A stretch of 64,000 bases of DNA from Sitta carolinensis (GCA_032173965.1 CM063283.1:39305743-39369742), one strand, 5' to 3'. Numbered from the stretch's first letter, positions 26,985 through 40,400 are shown. Notes: generated from the letters alone by a model not told the origin. Program-made: numbers and translations.

Positions 26985-28069
26985 TGTAGAGACTGGGGCT
27001 CGTGCTGGAGGGAGTTTACCTTAGATTATTCCTTAAAATGACATTTCAATACATCTGGCAGGGGAGTTGGTCAGCTTTCTGAGACAGGTGGCTGACACCT
27101 GTGATAAGGGTGGGTTTTTTTCCCTGTATTAGGTTTATGTGCCAAAGTTTTGATAGTGGAGGCAGCTGCAGTGGTGACTTCAGTGAAAATCTGCCAGAAA
27201 CTTTCCCTGTGTCCAATGAAGCCAATGCCAACCGGCTCCAGGATGGACTCACTGCTGATTAAAGGCTGAACACATGAGCGATGGTGGTAACACCCCTGTG
27301 ATCACATATTTAAAAAGGGTGAAAAGTTACTGTGTTACTGTCCATGGTGCAGACCATGTTGAGGCAGCTGTGCCCCTGCAGCCCATGGAGAACTCAATGC
27401 CAGAGCAGGTGGATGCCCCAAGGAAGCTGTGACCCTGTGCTGGAGCAGGCTCCTGGCATGATCTGTGGACCCATGGAGAGATAGGAGCCATGCTGGAGCA
27501 GGTTTGCTGGCAGGACTTACGATGAGTCCTATCGGGGTCCCACTCTGCCTGTTCTGAAGGGTTTCACCACGTGGAAATGACCTATGCTGGTGCAGGTGCT
27601 GAAGAGCTGCATCCTGTGGGAACAACTCCCACAGGAGAATTTCATGGAGGATTTTCTCTTGTGGGATGCATACCTTGCTGGAGCAGGGGAAGGGTTTGAG
27701 GTGCTCTCCCCATGAGAGGGAAGAACTGACCACAGCCCCCATTCCTTGTCCCCTGTGCTGCAGGGAGGAGGAGGTAGAGATTAGGGTATAAAGTTAAGTC
27801 CAGGAAAGAGGGAGGTATGGAAGGAAGATGTCACTAAGATTTGGATTTACTTCTCATTATCCACCTCTCATTTGATTGGTAATGAATTTGGCTAATTTCC
27901 CCAACTCTAGTCTGTTCTGCCTGTGACAGTACTTGCTGAGTGATCTCTCACTGTCCTTATCTTGACCCATGAGCTTTTCATTATATTTTCTTTCACCTGT
28001 CCAGATGAAGAGGGGAGTGATAGAGCAGCTTTTGTGGATGCCTGGTGTCCAGACAATGTTAACTCACCA
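26985..28069 (+). mobile_element. Solo-like LTR of an avian endogenous retrovirus (long GGAGCAGG-rich type)
   Basis: This stretch follows, in order, a long LTR family widespread in birds. A 'tatgtgccaaag' U3 segment at about 27134 is followed by a TATA-like TATTTAAAAA at 27307-27316. Next come GC-rich repeats of GCTGGAGCAGG (near 27440, 27490, 27590 and 27678). A 'ttctcattatcc...gattggtaatgaa' segment follows, where the usual AATAAA poly(A) signal reads AATGAA at 27881. The U5-like end runs from 'agtgatctctcactgtcc' to 'aactcacca'. Proposed ends are TGTAGA and CACCA. The flanking five bases, CTTGC and CCTGC, match at four of five positions and may be an old target-site duplication. No gag, pol or env reading frame and no second copy are present, so it is most likely a solo LTR. 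Family membership is from remembered resemblance. Confidence 0.8.
27307..27316 (+). promoter_or_regulatory. TATA-like box of the LTR promoter
   Basis: TATTTAAAAA sits where the U3 promoter of this LTR type carries its TATA box. Whether it is still active cannot be told. Confidence 0.5.
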
Positions 28070-31000
28070 CCTGCTCCTGGTTTTTTGATTTGGAAGTACT
28101 TTCCTCTAAATTCTGCTCACCTAGACAGCTAGTATTACTGCTGTGCAAAACTCCAGTTACACTTTCTTTGTCACAGACATTTTTGGTTGTTACTTGGTAA
28201 TTCTAATTGACTTCCCGAAGAACTCATTTGCAATATAGTCATTTGAGGTACTTGACAATTATTTGATTGGTTATTATTTTGTTTCAATCAGATCACACAT
28301 TTCATGTCAAATGAAATTGAATAGATTTCATAAGCACCTGTTCCAAATTGTGGGTTTCTGAGTGAAATTTATAATGAAAATATTTTTAACCATGACATTT
28401 TGTTTTCTGTGTTTTTTTTTTTTTTGGTGGGGTTTTTTTTTTTTTTTTGGTTTCTTTTTTAATGTGATGGGACTCTGTTGGAACCATTCTCAATTCCCAT
28501 TAAATGCACAGAATTTAAATATAAATTGGAAATGGAGATTAGTTTATTGTTTATGAATATTGGGGAATCTCAGATTATGACAACGAGATTTCTTTTCTGT
28601 TACATTTTTTTTTGTTGTTTTTCTTTTATTTAACTCCGTATCTTTAATTGCCAGATAGCATTTTTTGTGATAAGTGATGAAGACAGTGAATCCCACTAGT
28701 TACCTGCAGCTGGTGCCCTATTCACATTCTAACCCATTACTAGCAAGTGATGGTTTATGTTCGTTTATGTAAAATTGCCATTGTGTTTCAAACGTTGTAT
28801 TCCAGTTAGATGTGCTCCTTTAGACAATGTTTAGAATAAGATTTACAAAATCTTGTGTCTTAAAAATAAAGGGAGAAGCTTTTAAAGTGTTTTTTTTTAA
28901 AGCAACTATTTGCAGAGTGAAAGCAAAGCACAAACACATCAAGAAAGCAGAGTATGATAGACATCAAAAAACCCCACAGAATATTTCTCTCTTTTTTTAA
29001 CAGATCGTTTGAAAATGTCATATAAAGGCTATGTTGTTCTTTTCGTATTACCTAGAAAATCTCAGCAATGCCTAGACAGCAGGAAGAAAATATTCATGGG
29101 TTGTTGCATTATAGTCACAAGTCCTCTCATTTCCCAAAATGCATAGCTACTGTGTAATTTTAAGATTTAGAAGTCACTGCATTTATGTTTTAATGATCAA
29201 TGGCAGCTCTTGATCTGAGTCATTAATGAGATTTTGACTGCATCTGCATTTAAATCTTGTATATTCTGCAAGAGAGATAGTATGCTTGGAAAATGAGATT
29301 TCTGTCATGGTAATAATAAGTTTTACATGCTCAAGCTGAGAGGATTCACTCTTGTGAATCCTTTCCTGTACTCTATGGAAGGTTACTCAGTACAGAGTTT
29401 CTGTTGAATGAGGAGGGGCACAGGGAGAGCTCTTGCTACTATTTCCAATGGAGTCCTTTGTTCTACAAGCACATAGGAAATGACCCCTATTTGAAGGGAC
29501 CTCCAACTTCTATGTTGAGAGTAAAGTAGTAGAAAAAGTCTCCTCAAAGTGAAATGTGATTTTGTACCTAGAAATGCTTTTACTTTCTTTGAGGGCAGCA
29601 GAGCACCTTGAGAATAACAGATTGAGTACATATGGTGTCACTTGGGGGATGTTTAATATATTGTCATAGATATTTGGGGATAGTTAAACTGCTCTTAAAA
29701 ATAGCACATAATGTACTTCTGAAACAATGCCTGAATTGTGATTCTATTCCTTAAAATTATTTCTTATAATTGTTTTTGTATTATATTTTTTTTAAGTTTT
29801 TATCAGTGGATACTTTTATCAGTAATAATGTGCTTACAGATTAGAGAAGTATAAATATTTTTCATGCTAAAGAGTGTATTTCTTTACAGAGTTTGCATTT
29901 TTGCATTCTGCTTTTTCTGATGTATGCATTTCATTAGTCTTTCTACACTTTCACTCAGAGACTTGTTCCGTCTACTTCAGATTCTTGTGAAGCTTTTATG
30001 GTTAATTTCTCTTTGGTAATAGGCTAAATTTAAATTTGCCGTACAACAAAAATACAGAATTTTCCTAATTAGAAGTGGGTGAATATATCCAAAAAACCAC
30101 AAAATGGATGACGGTAATTTTATTGTAAAAGTCTCAGTTACAATGTTGTATTTAGACCTGTTGAAAAAGGAGTTGTTATAGGTGTCTTGCTGATTCCTTT
30201 TTGAAGCCACAAGTTTTTCAGGGGATCACTAGCTATAGTCTAAATAGGCCAACAGCTGTTGCTAAGCCTAAATACTGACCATTAGGACATGTGAGAAGTA
30301 GCTTGGAACAGGTACAGATAATTTACAGAAAGTTGAGACCAAACTAACATTTCAAATACCTCACTTGAATGAAAACTAAATCTGTAAATTGCCCAAGAAC
30401 ATTAAAACATATTGGTAGAGAAGTAGCACATAGCAAAGTAACAAATCCACTAAATGCTAATTTTATTTTGGACAACATAAACCTGCTACTGGTTTCTCTT
30501 AAGGCGAGTCACAATCCTAACCACTTAGAAAAGTGTTTTTTAAAAAAAAAAAAGTTAAAAGTGTACAGTTATGAATAAAGGTTGGCTATTCATTATTTGG
30601 AGTTAACTGTATGGAAATTTGGTTGGTATGAACAGTTTAGTAACAGATACTGCTTCTTATTTGGTCATAGTAATTAAGGAGAATGTGAGATAATGTTAAG
30701 GTTGACAAGATCAGTAACATTTTTATTTTATCTGTCAAAAATTGTCTACTGTTGATTAAAATTATTTATCAACCCCATTTATCCTTTACAAATCTTCAAT
30801 TTGGCCAAAATCCAGCTATCAGGTCTTCAGCCATCATCTCGTTTACCACAGAGAGCTTATCCTTTGGCTTTTGAATTACTATGTGGCAATTGCAGCCTGT
30901 GTTAGCACTTGGAAATTGCAGAACTTAATAACTAATCAGAATTATATAATTTCACACAAGTAGCTACAATTCCAACAGATTAATTCACTTGGAATATTTA

Positions 31001-31144
31001 TGATTACAAGATTCTCAGTTCTTTTAGAGCTTGATTGGAGGACAGAATACCTATACCCCAAATATACCTTCCCTCCAAATGTTGAATAAAATCAGACTGT
31101 AACAGGTTTATGATTCTCTATTCCTTCATCCCATGTCAGAACTT
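28070..31144. other. AT-rich noncoding stretch
   Basis: No gene seen. T homopolymers broken by a GGTGGGG patch lie at about 28412-28450, and there are smaller T runs near 28610 and 28900. No element could be named. Confidence 0.5.
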
Positions 31145-32090
31145 TGCAGAATCAGAATCATTTAGATGTGAAAGATTCTTTAAGATCATTGAGTCCAACT
31201 GTTAACCCAGCACTGCCAAGTCCATCACTAAGCCACATCTGTAAGTGCCACAGCTGCATGTCTTAAATACCTTCAGGAATGGTAACTCAGCAACTTCCTT
31301 GGGAAGCCTGTTTAAATGCTTGACAACTCTTTCCCTGAGATATTTTCCCGGTATCCTATCTAAACCTCCCCCAGCACTATTTGAGGCCATACCCTTTTAT
31401 CCTATCACTTTTTACCTGGGAGATGAGAACATCCCCCACCTGGCTACAGCATTATCTCAGGTACTGAGCCTTCTTTTTACCAGGCCAAACAACTTTGGTA
31501 CCCTCAGATGCTCCTTGTAAGACTTGGGCTCCAGATTCTTCACCAGATTCTCTGCCCTTCTCTGGACACACTCCAGCACCTCGGGGTCCTTGTAGAGAGA
31601 GGCTGAAAACTGAACAAATGATTTGAGGTGCAGCCTCACCAGCGCTGAGTACTGGAGGACAATCACTGCCCTGGTCCTGCTGGCTGATCCAGGCCAGGAT
31701 GCCACTGGCCCTCTTGGCCACCTGGACATGTGCTGTATCATCAAGCTGTCAACCAACACCCCAGTCCTTTTCTGCTGGGCAGATTTCCATCAATCCATCC
31801 ATCCGTCCATCCGTCTGTCCGTCTGTCCATCCGTCCATCTGTCGATCTGTCTATGCATCCACAAAACAGCAGGTCTGAATGAGATTATTGTGACCAAAGT
31901 GCAGAACTTTGCCGTATTTAACCTCATGAAATTCACCTAAGCCCATCGATCCAGCCTTTCTTCATCCCTCTGCTGAGCCTTCCTACCCTCCAACAGGCAA
32001 CATTCCCACCCAACTTGGTATCATCTGCAAACCTACTAAAAATGTGACAATAGTGTCTCCTTTCATCCATCTCTGGATTAATAATTGTCT
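31145..32090 (-). mobile_element. 5'-truncated CR1 LINE with degenerate reverse transcriptase
   Basis: Read on the minus strand, this is the last part of a CR1 non-LTR retrotransposon. The reverse-transcriptase catalytic box reads F-A-D-D-T at 32031-32017. Further on come a 'YSALVR-HL' stretch and the conserved LE-VQRRA--LVK-LE block (about 31576-31529), then E-RVVKHLNRLP-EV (about 31333-31292). After that comes the short 3' UTR with 'gacttggcagtgctgggtt' and the octamer-like tail ATTCTGATTCTG ending near 31145. Frameshifts and stops separate these blocks, so no enzyme is made. The 5' part of the element is missing, the usual CR1 truncation. A tetranucleotide microsatellite has expanded inside it at 31793-31855. 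CR1 is the dominant LINE of birds. Confidence 0.92.
31793..31855 (+). repeat. (TCCA/TCCG/TCTG)n tetranucleotide microsatellite inside CR1
   Basis: About 15 tandem tetranucleotides, mostly TCCA, TCCG and TCTG, lie between two recognisable parts of the CR1 reverse transcriptase. The array has drifted, so it is not a fresh perfect repeat. It has lengthened the LINE copy locally. Confidence 0.9.
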
Positions 32091-35068
32091 GCTTTATACT
32101 TTGAGATCTTTTGAAAAAAATAAATGAGCTGGAAAAAAAAAAAAAAGTTCTTATGTCTGAACACTGACAGTTTTGGAGATTAGAAGGGAAGTGAAGAAGA
32201 ATAATTCAAGAGAGAACTCTGCTTACCATGAACTAAAAATCCACTGATTTTCATGAACTAAGGAAAAGAATGATCCAGAATGTCTATATCTGCAGTGGTT
32301 TATAAGAGTCTTATTGGCTCAGAAATTGCTTTGCATCTTCATAATTCCTCTTCCTAGCAATTTTAATTTCAGGGGAAACAAAAAAACCCAAGATATTTTA
32401 TATATTAATTGTCCACTGCATAGCATAAGATGACCACTCTCTAATGCCCCTTATGAACTTAGAACTTCCCCTTATAAATTTAAAACTTCCAAAACTGACC
32501 TTTCTGTATAAATGTAAAAAGAGTTAAAAAATTTAATTTAAAGTGATTTTAAAAAATAGAATACACTATTTTATATTATACATGTGTAACATATATTATA
32601 CATATATATATATATATATAATACATATTATACATGCATAAAGTACTTGCCAAGAACAAAATGAACAATTTCAGGCCTCTTCCTACAAACACCTTACATA
32701 AGTAATTACTGACATATATGTAAGTAGTGAATATCATGGCATTCATTATATGAGCAGGGATTGTACATCTGGACCCTTGTTCTCTTTGGAATCCTGGATA
32801 GAGGCCTGGATTTGATACATGAGTGGTATTGTGGAAGCCATTACAAATTTGATATTACCTGTGTTTTAATACTGGAAAACTTTAATGTGGACAAAAGGAA
32901 TATAACAGCTTACATCCTATGCAGTAATATCCAGAGATAAATTTATGCTAGGACAATAGAAGCAGATAATTTTTTATTACCTTTACTAATGCTGGGACCC
33001 TGTGGTTTATTTTAGGATTTATTTTTTTAAAGGCATAGATACATAAGCCATATCAAATACTTACGTTAAGTGAAAATGAAATTTATAACTAAGGTATTAG
33101 TTATGTTTAGACTTAAGAAAACTACAGAATAAAAAAGCTGTACTTTGCCTTTGGTGTCTTCCAACCACACCATTCCTGATTGAAATGTCTGAGAAAAAAA
33201 AGCGATTTTCAGCCCTCAGGAAACCAATTCAAAACCATTAAGCATAGCTCAGTCGCACACTGAAGGGAAAAAAGTCACTTTTGGATTGAGGATAAAGTGT
33301 CATGAATGCCAAATCCCAAATAATGTGTAGGGAAAACTACAAGCAAGCATGTGAGTTCTGCATAGGATGGAATATGATTTTCTGTATTATATAGATGAAG
33401 TTGTAATGAATTGGAAAGCATAAAACTCAGTAGACCTTTGTTTTAAGAGGGTCTCTTAGTTTCACCTTTACTCCTGAAACCTAACTTGTAATTGGGTAAG
33501 TGAAATTCCTGGTTTAGAAGGTTCACTTTTTAGAAGTGCTGAATGGAGTCTTATAACATTCTGCACATTAATTTTTGTTTTTAAAATAGGCACGAATTCT
33601 CTTTTCTGATTTAAAAAGACATTTACCATAATGGAAGCAGATGGAATGGTATTCACTGGTACTTCTTCCAAAGTTTATTATCAAGTATACAGTGGCACAA
33701 AACAAAACCAAGGGCCACTTCTTTAACTAAAATGCTGAAATCTATCACATCCATATTTCATTCCATGCACATTTCTGTCTAATCTAATTGATTTAAATTT
33801 TCAAGATAAGAAGTTTGTTTTAATGGTAAAAGAAGTGTATTTGTCTATACCAGACACAATTCGTAACAAAAGAACACAGACCTAATATGGAATATAGGGA
33901 AAAAATCGTACAATATGTTGTTTAGCTTCACTATGCAAAACAGGAAGATACCATGCATTTGTGCTACATGAATGAGGTAGTACAGGAAACCTAATTTTCC
34001 ATAACCATAATGAAATATTTTATCTTTTGTTTTAATAGTTGGGTGACATTTTTATTTTCTTTGCTAAGAAAGGGAAAGCATATTAGAATAGTTTTCAGTA
34101 ATTGTGTAAATTGTTCATATTAAAATGTTTCTTAACTTCAGGTCATGCTTTTTAACTGGTGACAATATTTAGAACAGAGGACTTCAAAAGGAAGGCTGGC
34201 ATACTTGAAAAGGAAGAATAAACGTCTAGGTGAAAACTTTTTTTTGCAAAATAATGTACATTTAGGTAAATCTGCTCTTCCTGATCATGTGGTCAGATAC
34301 TTCTTTTCGCAGTATGAATTTTCAAGAAGAAAGTTAAGTTAAAGCTAGGTGAGTTTTAGTAAAATAAAATGGAAAAAAATATGGCTGAAAATACAGTATT
34401 TGTGCATCATTTGGATTTTGATTTGTTTTTCTTTCCATTTAGGTAGTATTTAAAAAGAAAAAATGTAGTCCACTATTTTGCTAGTAGGTGCCTTCCAAAT
34501 TAAAGGTATTTCCTTGTTTCATGATGGAGGAATAAAACTCAATAGATTGGAAAAACTCTCATATTCCTGTGAGACCAGCAGTATTCATGCTTTTTACTCT
34601 CCCACATAATATAGGTTCCATTTCTTCTAGGCTTTTAAAATTAAATTCCTTACTGTTGCTAACTAGCTTCTCCTCTTTTCCTGATGAATGTTGTACTACA
34701 ATAGCATATTTATGCCTGAGTGTCCTCATTAGATGTCCTGTGGATTGGACTCAGCCTAAAACCAGTCTTGCAGACTAACTGTAAAACCTCAGGCACATCT
34801 AAACCATATGGTGAGTGTGATGTGGATATTCTAAAGAAACCACAAATATGTAATCTGCATGGTGCTTTGTAGAATTGTGCGTGACATACCAGCTCAATTT
34901 GTCAGGGGTAGAACATTACCTATTTTTGCTACTTTCATATTTTTATCCTGAAATAGAAAAAAGAGAAAATAATTCCAGGACTATGTTTGGTTAGTGAGGC
35001 ATGCTTGTGAAAGTTCAGGAAAACAGTCAGTACCAAAGCAGTGGTAACACTAATATATACAGTACCAA
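32091..35068. other. AT-rich noncoding stretch
   Basis: No gene seen. A short (TA)n array lies at about 32603-32622 and an A tract near 32131-32145. No mobile element could be named. Confidence 0.5.
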
Positions 35069-35200
35069 TTCATAGAATCATACAACAGCTCAGGTTGGAT
35101 TGGACCTTCAAAGGTCTAGCCTTTTGTGGGAAGGAGAACTTTGATGGGATTATCTGGCAACCTGCCACATTGAATCTTGAAAACTTTCTGTGATGGTAGT
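35069..35200 (-). mobile_element. CR1 LINE 3'-end fragment
   Basis: The plus strand begins with ATTCATAGAATCATAC, the reverse complement of a CR1 3' tail. It continues with 'caggttgga.tggacct' and 'caaaggtct', then 'gagattatct'-like and 'atcttgaaaac' words as in the 3' part of CR1. Similarity fades after about 35200. Only the noncoding tail and the very end of the coding region would be represented. Confidence 0.8.
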
Positions 35201-35742
35201 TGTTCAAGAAGAGGAGACTAAACATACCACATGTTTCTGTGCCTATCTAGTCACATCTTAGCTCAGCTGGGCAGCCTGTCTTCTTTCAGATGTTTTCTTT
35301 TGGTACCTGCACAGTCTCTCTGTGGCATCCAGTTTGTAAACACTGTCTGAATTCAACTTCTCTTCAAGGCACATGCAGCTCCCCAGCTGGCCCTACAAGC
35401 ACAGCTGCTCTCTGTGTCCCCACCTCTAATATCTTCATGTCCTTTGTAGTTACCCCCAAAACCCTACAGAATTTAGCAGGCATTTTGCTGGCTACGTGGG
35501 TAGGTACTTAGAAGTTTTCTTCCTGCCTTCCTCCCCTCCAGCTTTGAGAATGTAATGAAGTTAATAACAGTGGGAGGAAAACCTGTTTGAGAATGCTGTT
35601 CAAAGTCTGCGATCCTGCTTCTACCAAGTGCCTCTCACACTCTGTTTTTGATTCAGTTTTCACCTAACAGATCTGATCTGAGGAGAAATTCTTTTATACT
35701 TATGCCTGTCATTGTTTACCTGCACTAAAAACCTTCATATAG
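35201..35742. other. AT-rich noncoding stretch
   Basis: No gene seen. The first part may still be a very diverged extension of the CR1 fragment; a 73-codon frame at 35290-35511 is unrecognised. Confidence 0.4.
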
Positions 35743-35770
35743 AAACAAACAAACAAACAAACAAACAAAT
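35743..35770 (+). repeat. (AAAC)n microsatellite
   Basis: Seven tandem AAAC-type units, followed by further A-rich sequence with AAAC words to about 35788. Confidence 0.92.
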
Positions 35771-35788
35771 AAAAAACCAAACAAAAAC

Positions 35789-36524
35789 TAGGTAAAGAAA
35801 AAGCTAATGAATTATAAAATAAATAGTATAAGAACAAAAATGGGAAGAAGAATACTTTATCTCTCTGAGCAGCCAAGCAGGCAGAAAGGAAAAAAAAATG
35901 TGGTAAGTAAACTGTGGAGAATAGGAAGTTTAAACACTAAAGTGCCTCTTTTTTAGAGATATTGCATATGTTTTCCAGCTGCAGGACATGAAACAAGATG
36001 TCAATAGCTGGAGGTTAAGATAGGGCTAGAAGATAATTGGGACACACAGAATCAATTGTATAGTTGTCACAGCAAAAATTTATTTGGTTCTGTATCTAGA
36101 AGTTTCACAGTTGCTCCAATCACATGCACAATGCTATATAGCTTACAGCAAAGGTTATATTAATTGACAATGGGTGACAAATCCAGTTTGCTAACTGAAA
36201 TGGAGTGGAATGCAATAGACCATAAAACAATTATTCTGCAAAAGGGAAGCCCAAAGTCCTAATACTAAGACTTTATAGGAGATACTAAGATATTGGGGTA
36301 ATACTGGCATAATAGTAATGAGAACAGAATAGTGATTCATTATAACACAGCTTCTCTCCAAGACTGCCCAGATGTCTCAAGTGAACATAACAAGCAAAGA
36401 AAAGAACAAAATAATCAAACAGACAGAGATGGGAAAATCCACTCAGAGGGAAGTATTGTCCAAATTATTTTTAAAAATATTGTCTTTTAAATAATGAAAT
36501 ATGGCACATAGCCACTCTTTCAAA
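35789..36524. other. AT-rich noncoding stretch
   Basis: No gene or nameable repeat seen. Confidence 0.5.
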
Positions 36525-37470
36525 ATCTTTTAACAGTTACTACCATAAAATTCCCAAGAATATTAAGAGTTGTAAGTGCCAAATTCTTCTCTGAGTCTTG
36601 GTAAGGTCTTGACATTAGTGACATCCTGTGGCATTGAATTCCATAATCTAATTATGAGCTGTATTAAAAAGTATGTTCTTTTATCAGATTTGGAGCTGCT
36701 GCTTTTCACTTTCACTTAGTGTCCTTTTGTTCTTGAATTATGAGACGCAGGACTACAGAAGCTCCTGATCTATTTTCTCTTTGCCACTTGCCATTTTTAT
36801 ACTTTCATCATATTCATCCTTATTCATCTTTTTTTCTTTTTTTTTTTTTTTTTTAAGGTTAACAATTCAATTTTTTTCACTCTTTTCATATGAAGGCTTC
36901 TCTATATGCCTAATTATCACAATCACTCTTTTTTGAATACCTTCTAATTCAGTAATATCTTTTTGTGATGGGGTGACCAGTACTTCACGCTATTCCAGAG
37001 AAGGGAAAATTATTGATTTATATAGTGGCATATTTCCTTTCTTTCTTTTATTCCCCACCTCATTTATTATGCATCAAAATTTTATGTGTTTTTTTGACTG
37101 CAGCTGCTCATCAAGCAGGGCTCTTCACTGAGCAGTCTGCAGTGAGACCCAGGTGTTTTTCCTAAGACTATGCTAGTAATTGAGACCTCTGATAAAACAA
37201 ATGATCTGTTACAGGCTTAGGTTTCTTTGGGGTTTTTTTTGTCTTTTTTTTCTTTTTTTTTTTTTTTTTTCTTGTTTGATTGTTTGTTTTCTCAATAGGC
37301 ATTATTTTGCATTTAAATAAATTATTCTCATATCTTTTAAGATGGCCACCCATCCCCCTGAGTCAATTTTCTCTCAGGTTTCCTGTCTTATTTAGACTTG
37401 GTTAATAGGATTTTCTTGTTATTGTAAGTTTTTCTAAATTGCTGTTCACTTCTTTTTTTAACATTAATTA
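36525..37470 (-). mobile_element. Ancient CR1/L3-type LINE copy
   Basis: On the plus strand the landmarks of an old sauropsid CR1-type 3' region appear in their normal order. A 'tttcact.tcacttagtgtcc' segment comes first, then 'ctcctgatctattttctc' and 'tcatatgaaggcttctctat'. Next are 'gatggggtgaccag' with 'attcca', followed by ATTGATTTATATAGTGGCA near 37012, 'gactgcagctgctca', and finally 'cattattttgcatttaaa' near 37300. The coding sense is the minus strand. It is much more diverged than the CR1 copy at 31145-32090, and T tracts have grown within it at about 36832-36855 and 37238-37271. No open frame remains. Boundaries are approximate. Confidence 0.72.
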
Positions 37471-40400
37471 ATACATTTTGAACGCTTGGTCCTTATATAG
37501 TGCCTTGAAGCACTTTGCTGTTGAGTTTTACTATAATGAAAATTGACAGTACATATGCTTTTTTGTTTTTTATCTTTGAGAAAAGTTTTGCTTCATTTTG
37601 CATCTTATCCCAAAATTACTTATTCTCTGACTGAGATGGAGACTGAGTCTCTTGAGAGGAACATTGTTCTCGCCACCTTTATTCAATTACTCTAACAAGG
37701 TTAAGGGCCAAGTTTACTTCACAATTAAAGCCAAATATTTAAAAGACAACCATCCTGTTTGTAACCACAAGTATGGAAATTAAGGACAGAGGATGGAAAA
37801 GTAATTAATTTATCATTTTGGGCAGACACATTCAAAATCAAGATGGGAGCAAGCTTTTAACATAACAGTTCTTAGAATTGACTTGGTGTTAATCCTGAAA
37901 TCCAGGAATGTAATCATTCCAAATAGGCAGTAGTATATGAGTCTACTTCTTACATTTGTGTGAAATGTACAAATGACTTTGTGTGAAAATAAGGAAAAAG
38001 CAAACTAGTGGTATGGTCCAGATAGCTGTTAATTTTCAAGATTTTTTTTCACAATCTGATATGAAACAAGACATTTTAAGATTTGGAATATCTAAAGTTC
38101 TTGTTGGAAAGGGGAAGGGCAAACTTATTTTGAGGCTTTATACATCCTGACCTCCCCTAGGCCTGCTTATTTCCTGGTATCTCTCTCTCTTTTTCTCAAG
38201 TGTTCTCCATCCTCTCCCTGAGAGAGTCTATGTGTGCTTCATCAATCCTGACTGCCTACAGTATGCAACAGACTTCACCACCTTTCTTCACCAAGATGAT
38301 TGCTTGCACAGAGAAGTCTCCTCAGACTGCTTGGGACACCTTGCACAGATGCATGCCACTGCCTTGAACTCAGAATGGACACTAAAAGAGATCCTGAACA
38401 TATTGGTGGGAAATGTGATCAGACACCTGCAACTCAGACCCTACCTGTTTGGTAAAGGAACCATAAGGACAAGAACTTCTTGTGATATTCCCATAGTTTT
38501 ATTGGACATAAATACAGTATTTTCCATACAGTAGTCCACCCAACCCTAATCCAGACTATTTTGGCTGGAACAGAGGTTGACAAAAGTTAACAGGTGACAA
38601 CGGATATCAAGTATTCAATTTGTGAATGAGCCTTTGAAAATGCTAGTAACCCCTCAATAATTAGTGCTGGTGCCTGATGAGAGGACAGAACATGGAATGG
38701 AATATAATCAGTGGCTAGCTATGGACCAATTATATGTACATAGACATATACATATATATATATGCACACATATATGTCTCTGTGTAAAAGAGAATTTATA
38801 CTATATATATTCTTTTTCCTTTAGCAAGCTAGTTTAATACAGTAAAACATAGGATGCAGAATTATGAGAGTAACAGTAAAACTTGCCACTGTGACACTTC
38901 TGTTCATTCACAGCAACACAAAAATTACCAGTAAAATATAGCACAATGGAAAATTTAAATAGAGTTTCTTATTTAAGGAAGAATAGGAAGAAAACTCAGT
39001 GCTCTTCACTTAATTTTGGAAGACAAATACCACAGGGTTTGTGCAACATCAGAAAGTGACAGAGATAGAACATAAACTGTACAGTCACACCTATTAGTGA
39101 ATATAATGCTATATTAATGACACTTTTGCATGAAATATAAGAACAGAAACTACATCTGTGTGTCATTTAGTTAATTTAGAGGAAAGAATTTATACCAAAA
39201 ATATGAGCTCACCATATTCAAAGCTAAATGCTTTTCATAATAGATTTGCAAAATAAGCAGCAACCTAATAAAAAGTTATGTCAGTCTTTACAGTTTGCTG
39301 GCCAAACCTAAGAAAATAACATTAAATCATTGGTGGCAAAATTTTGTCGAAGCAATGGAAATGCATACAGAAAACAGTGACAATACAGTGCCTGGTGCTG
39401 GCTTCATACTGAAAATATCTGTGCTTTCCAATTTCTGTGGATTAATATATCTCTTGAAATGTGTGTACATTCAGGTAGTATTAAGAGATAAATGTATGCC
39501 TTTTCAATGGTGCTTTTTCATTTGGGAGAATGTTACAAAAATACTTCTCAACACCTCTAAGAAGCTGTTACTCACTAAACAAAGCCTGTAGCCCACTATT
39601 TTTCATGTAAATCCGTCATGATAAAATATATCAATAAATAAGTATTAAAATGTTGTCTGAAATAAGCCTGTATTGCTGTAAAATTTCAGGGAAGAAGTCA
39701 TGCTTCTTTCTTTGCAGGATTTTTTTTCTTTCCTTTTTCTCTACTACCTGTATAAGAATTGATTTGAATGTATTCAGATTTTCACATTTTCAGGCAGGCT
39801 TCTTGCTTCTCTACTTTCCTTATAAGGCCATACGTCCACTATGTTCCCCAGTGTAGTGAGATATCAGAACCCATAAGAGACACTGCATTTTTCAAATAGA
39901 ATGTTTTAATACTTTCCATCCTTCCATGCTGTTAGTCCCATCCCAAGTAAGGACTTCTTTCTGGGGAGTGGCATCAGTGTTCATTACTTTAATGTACAAG
40001 TTAGTAAGTGAAATATTGCAGTGCGAATAAACTGTTAAGGATGATATTGGCTAAAATACTTGTTTATTTGCCAAGTCCAGTTTCATCCTGAAATTTGTGA
40101 CGAGGAAAACATCAAGTTTAAATCGTAAAGAGTTTATGTAACTACTGGGAGCAGGATTGGGTGGTGTTTTCAGGACCTTTTCATTTCAATTTCATATAAA
40201 CCATAATATAATTATGATTTTGTTTTTATTTAGGCTAAGAAAATAGTACAAAAGGTAACCTTTCTGAATTTAGTGGGGGTTTTTTGTTTTGTTTTGTTTT
40301 GGTTTTTTTATCTGAAGTTTACAGCCATAAAAGTATATGTGTAAGATACTCAGCTGTTTTATACTTGGTCAAGAACTTGATCAAAGGACACTTTTTGCTG

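Noticed and set aside
27335..27742. 135-codon minus-strand frame
   Set aside because: It lies antisense within the GC-rich part of an LTR. The absence of stops follows from composition, and the peptide is not a retroviral protein.
38232..38534. 100-codon plus-strand frame
   Set aside because: It looks superficially protein-like but matches no family I know. No splice-site or codon-bias support is visible.
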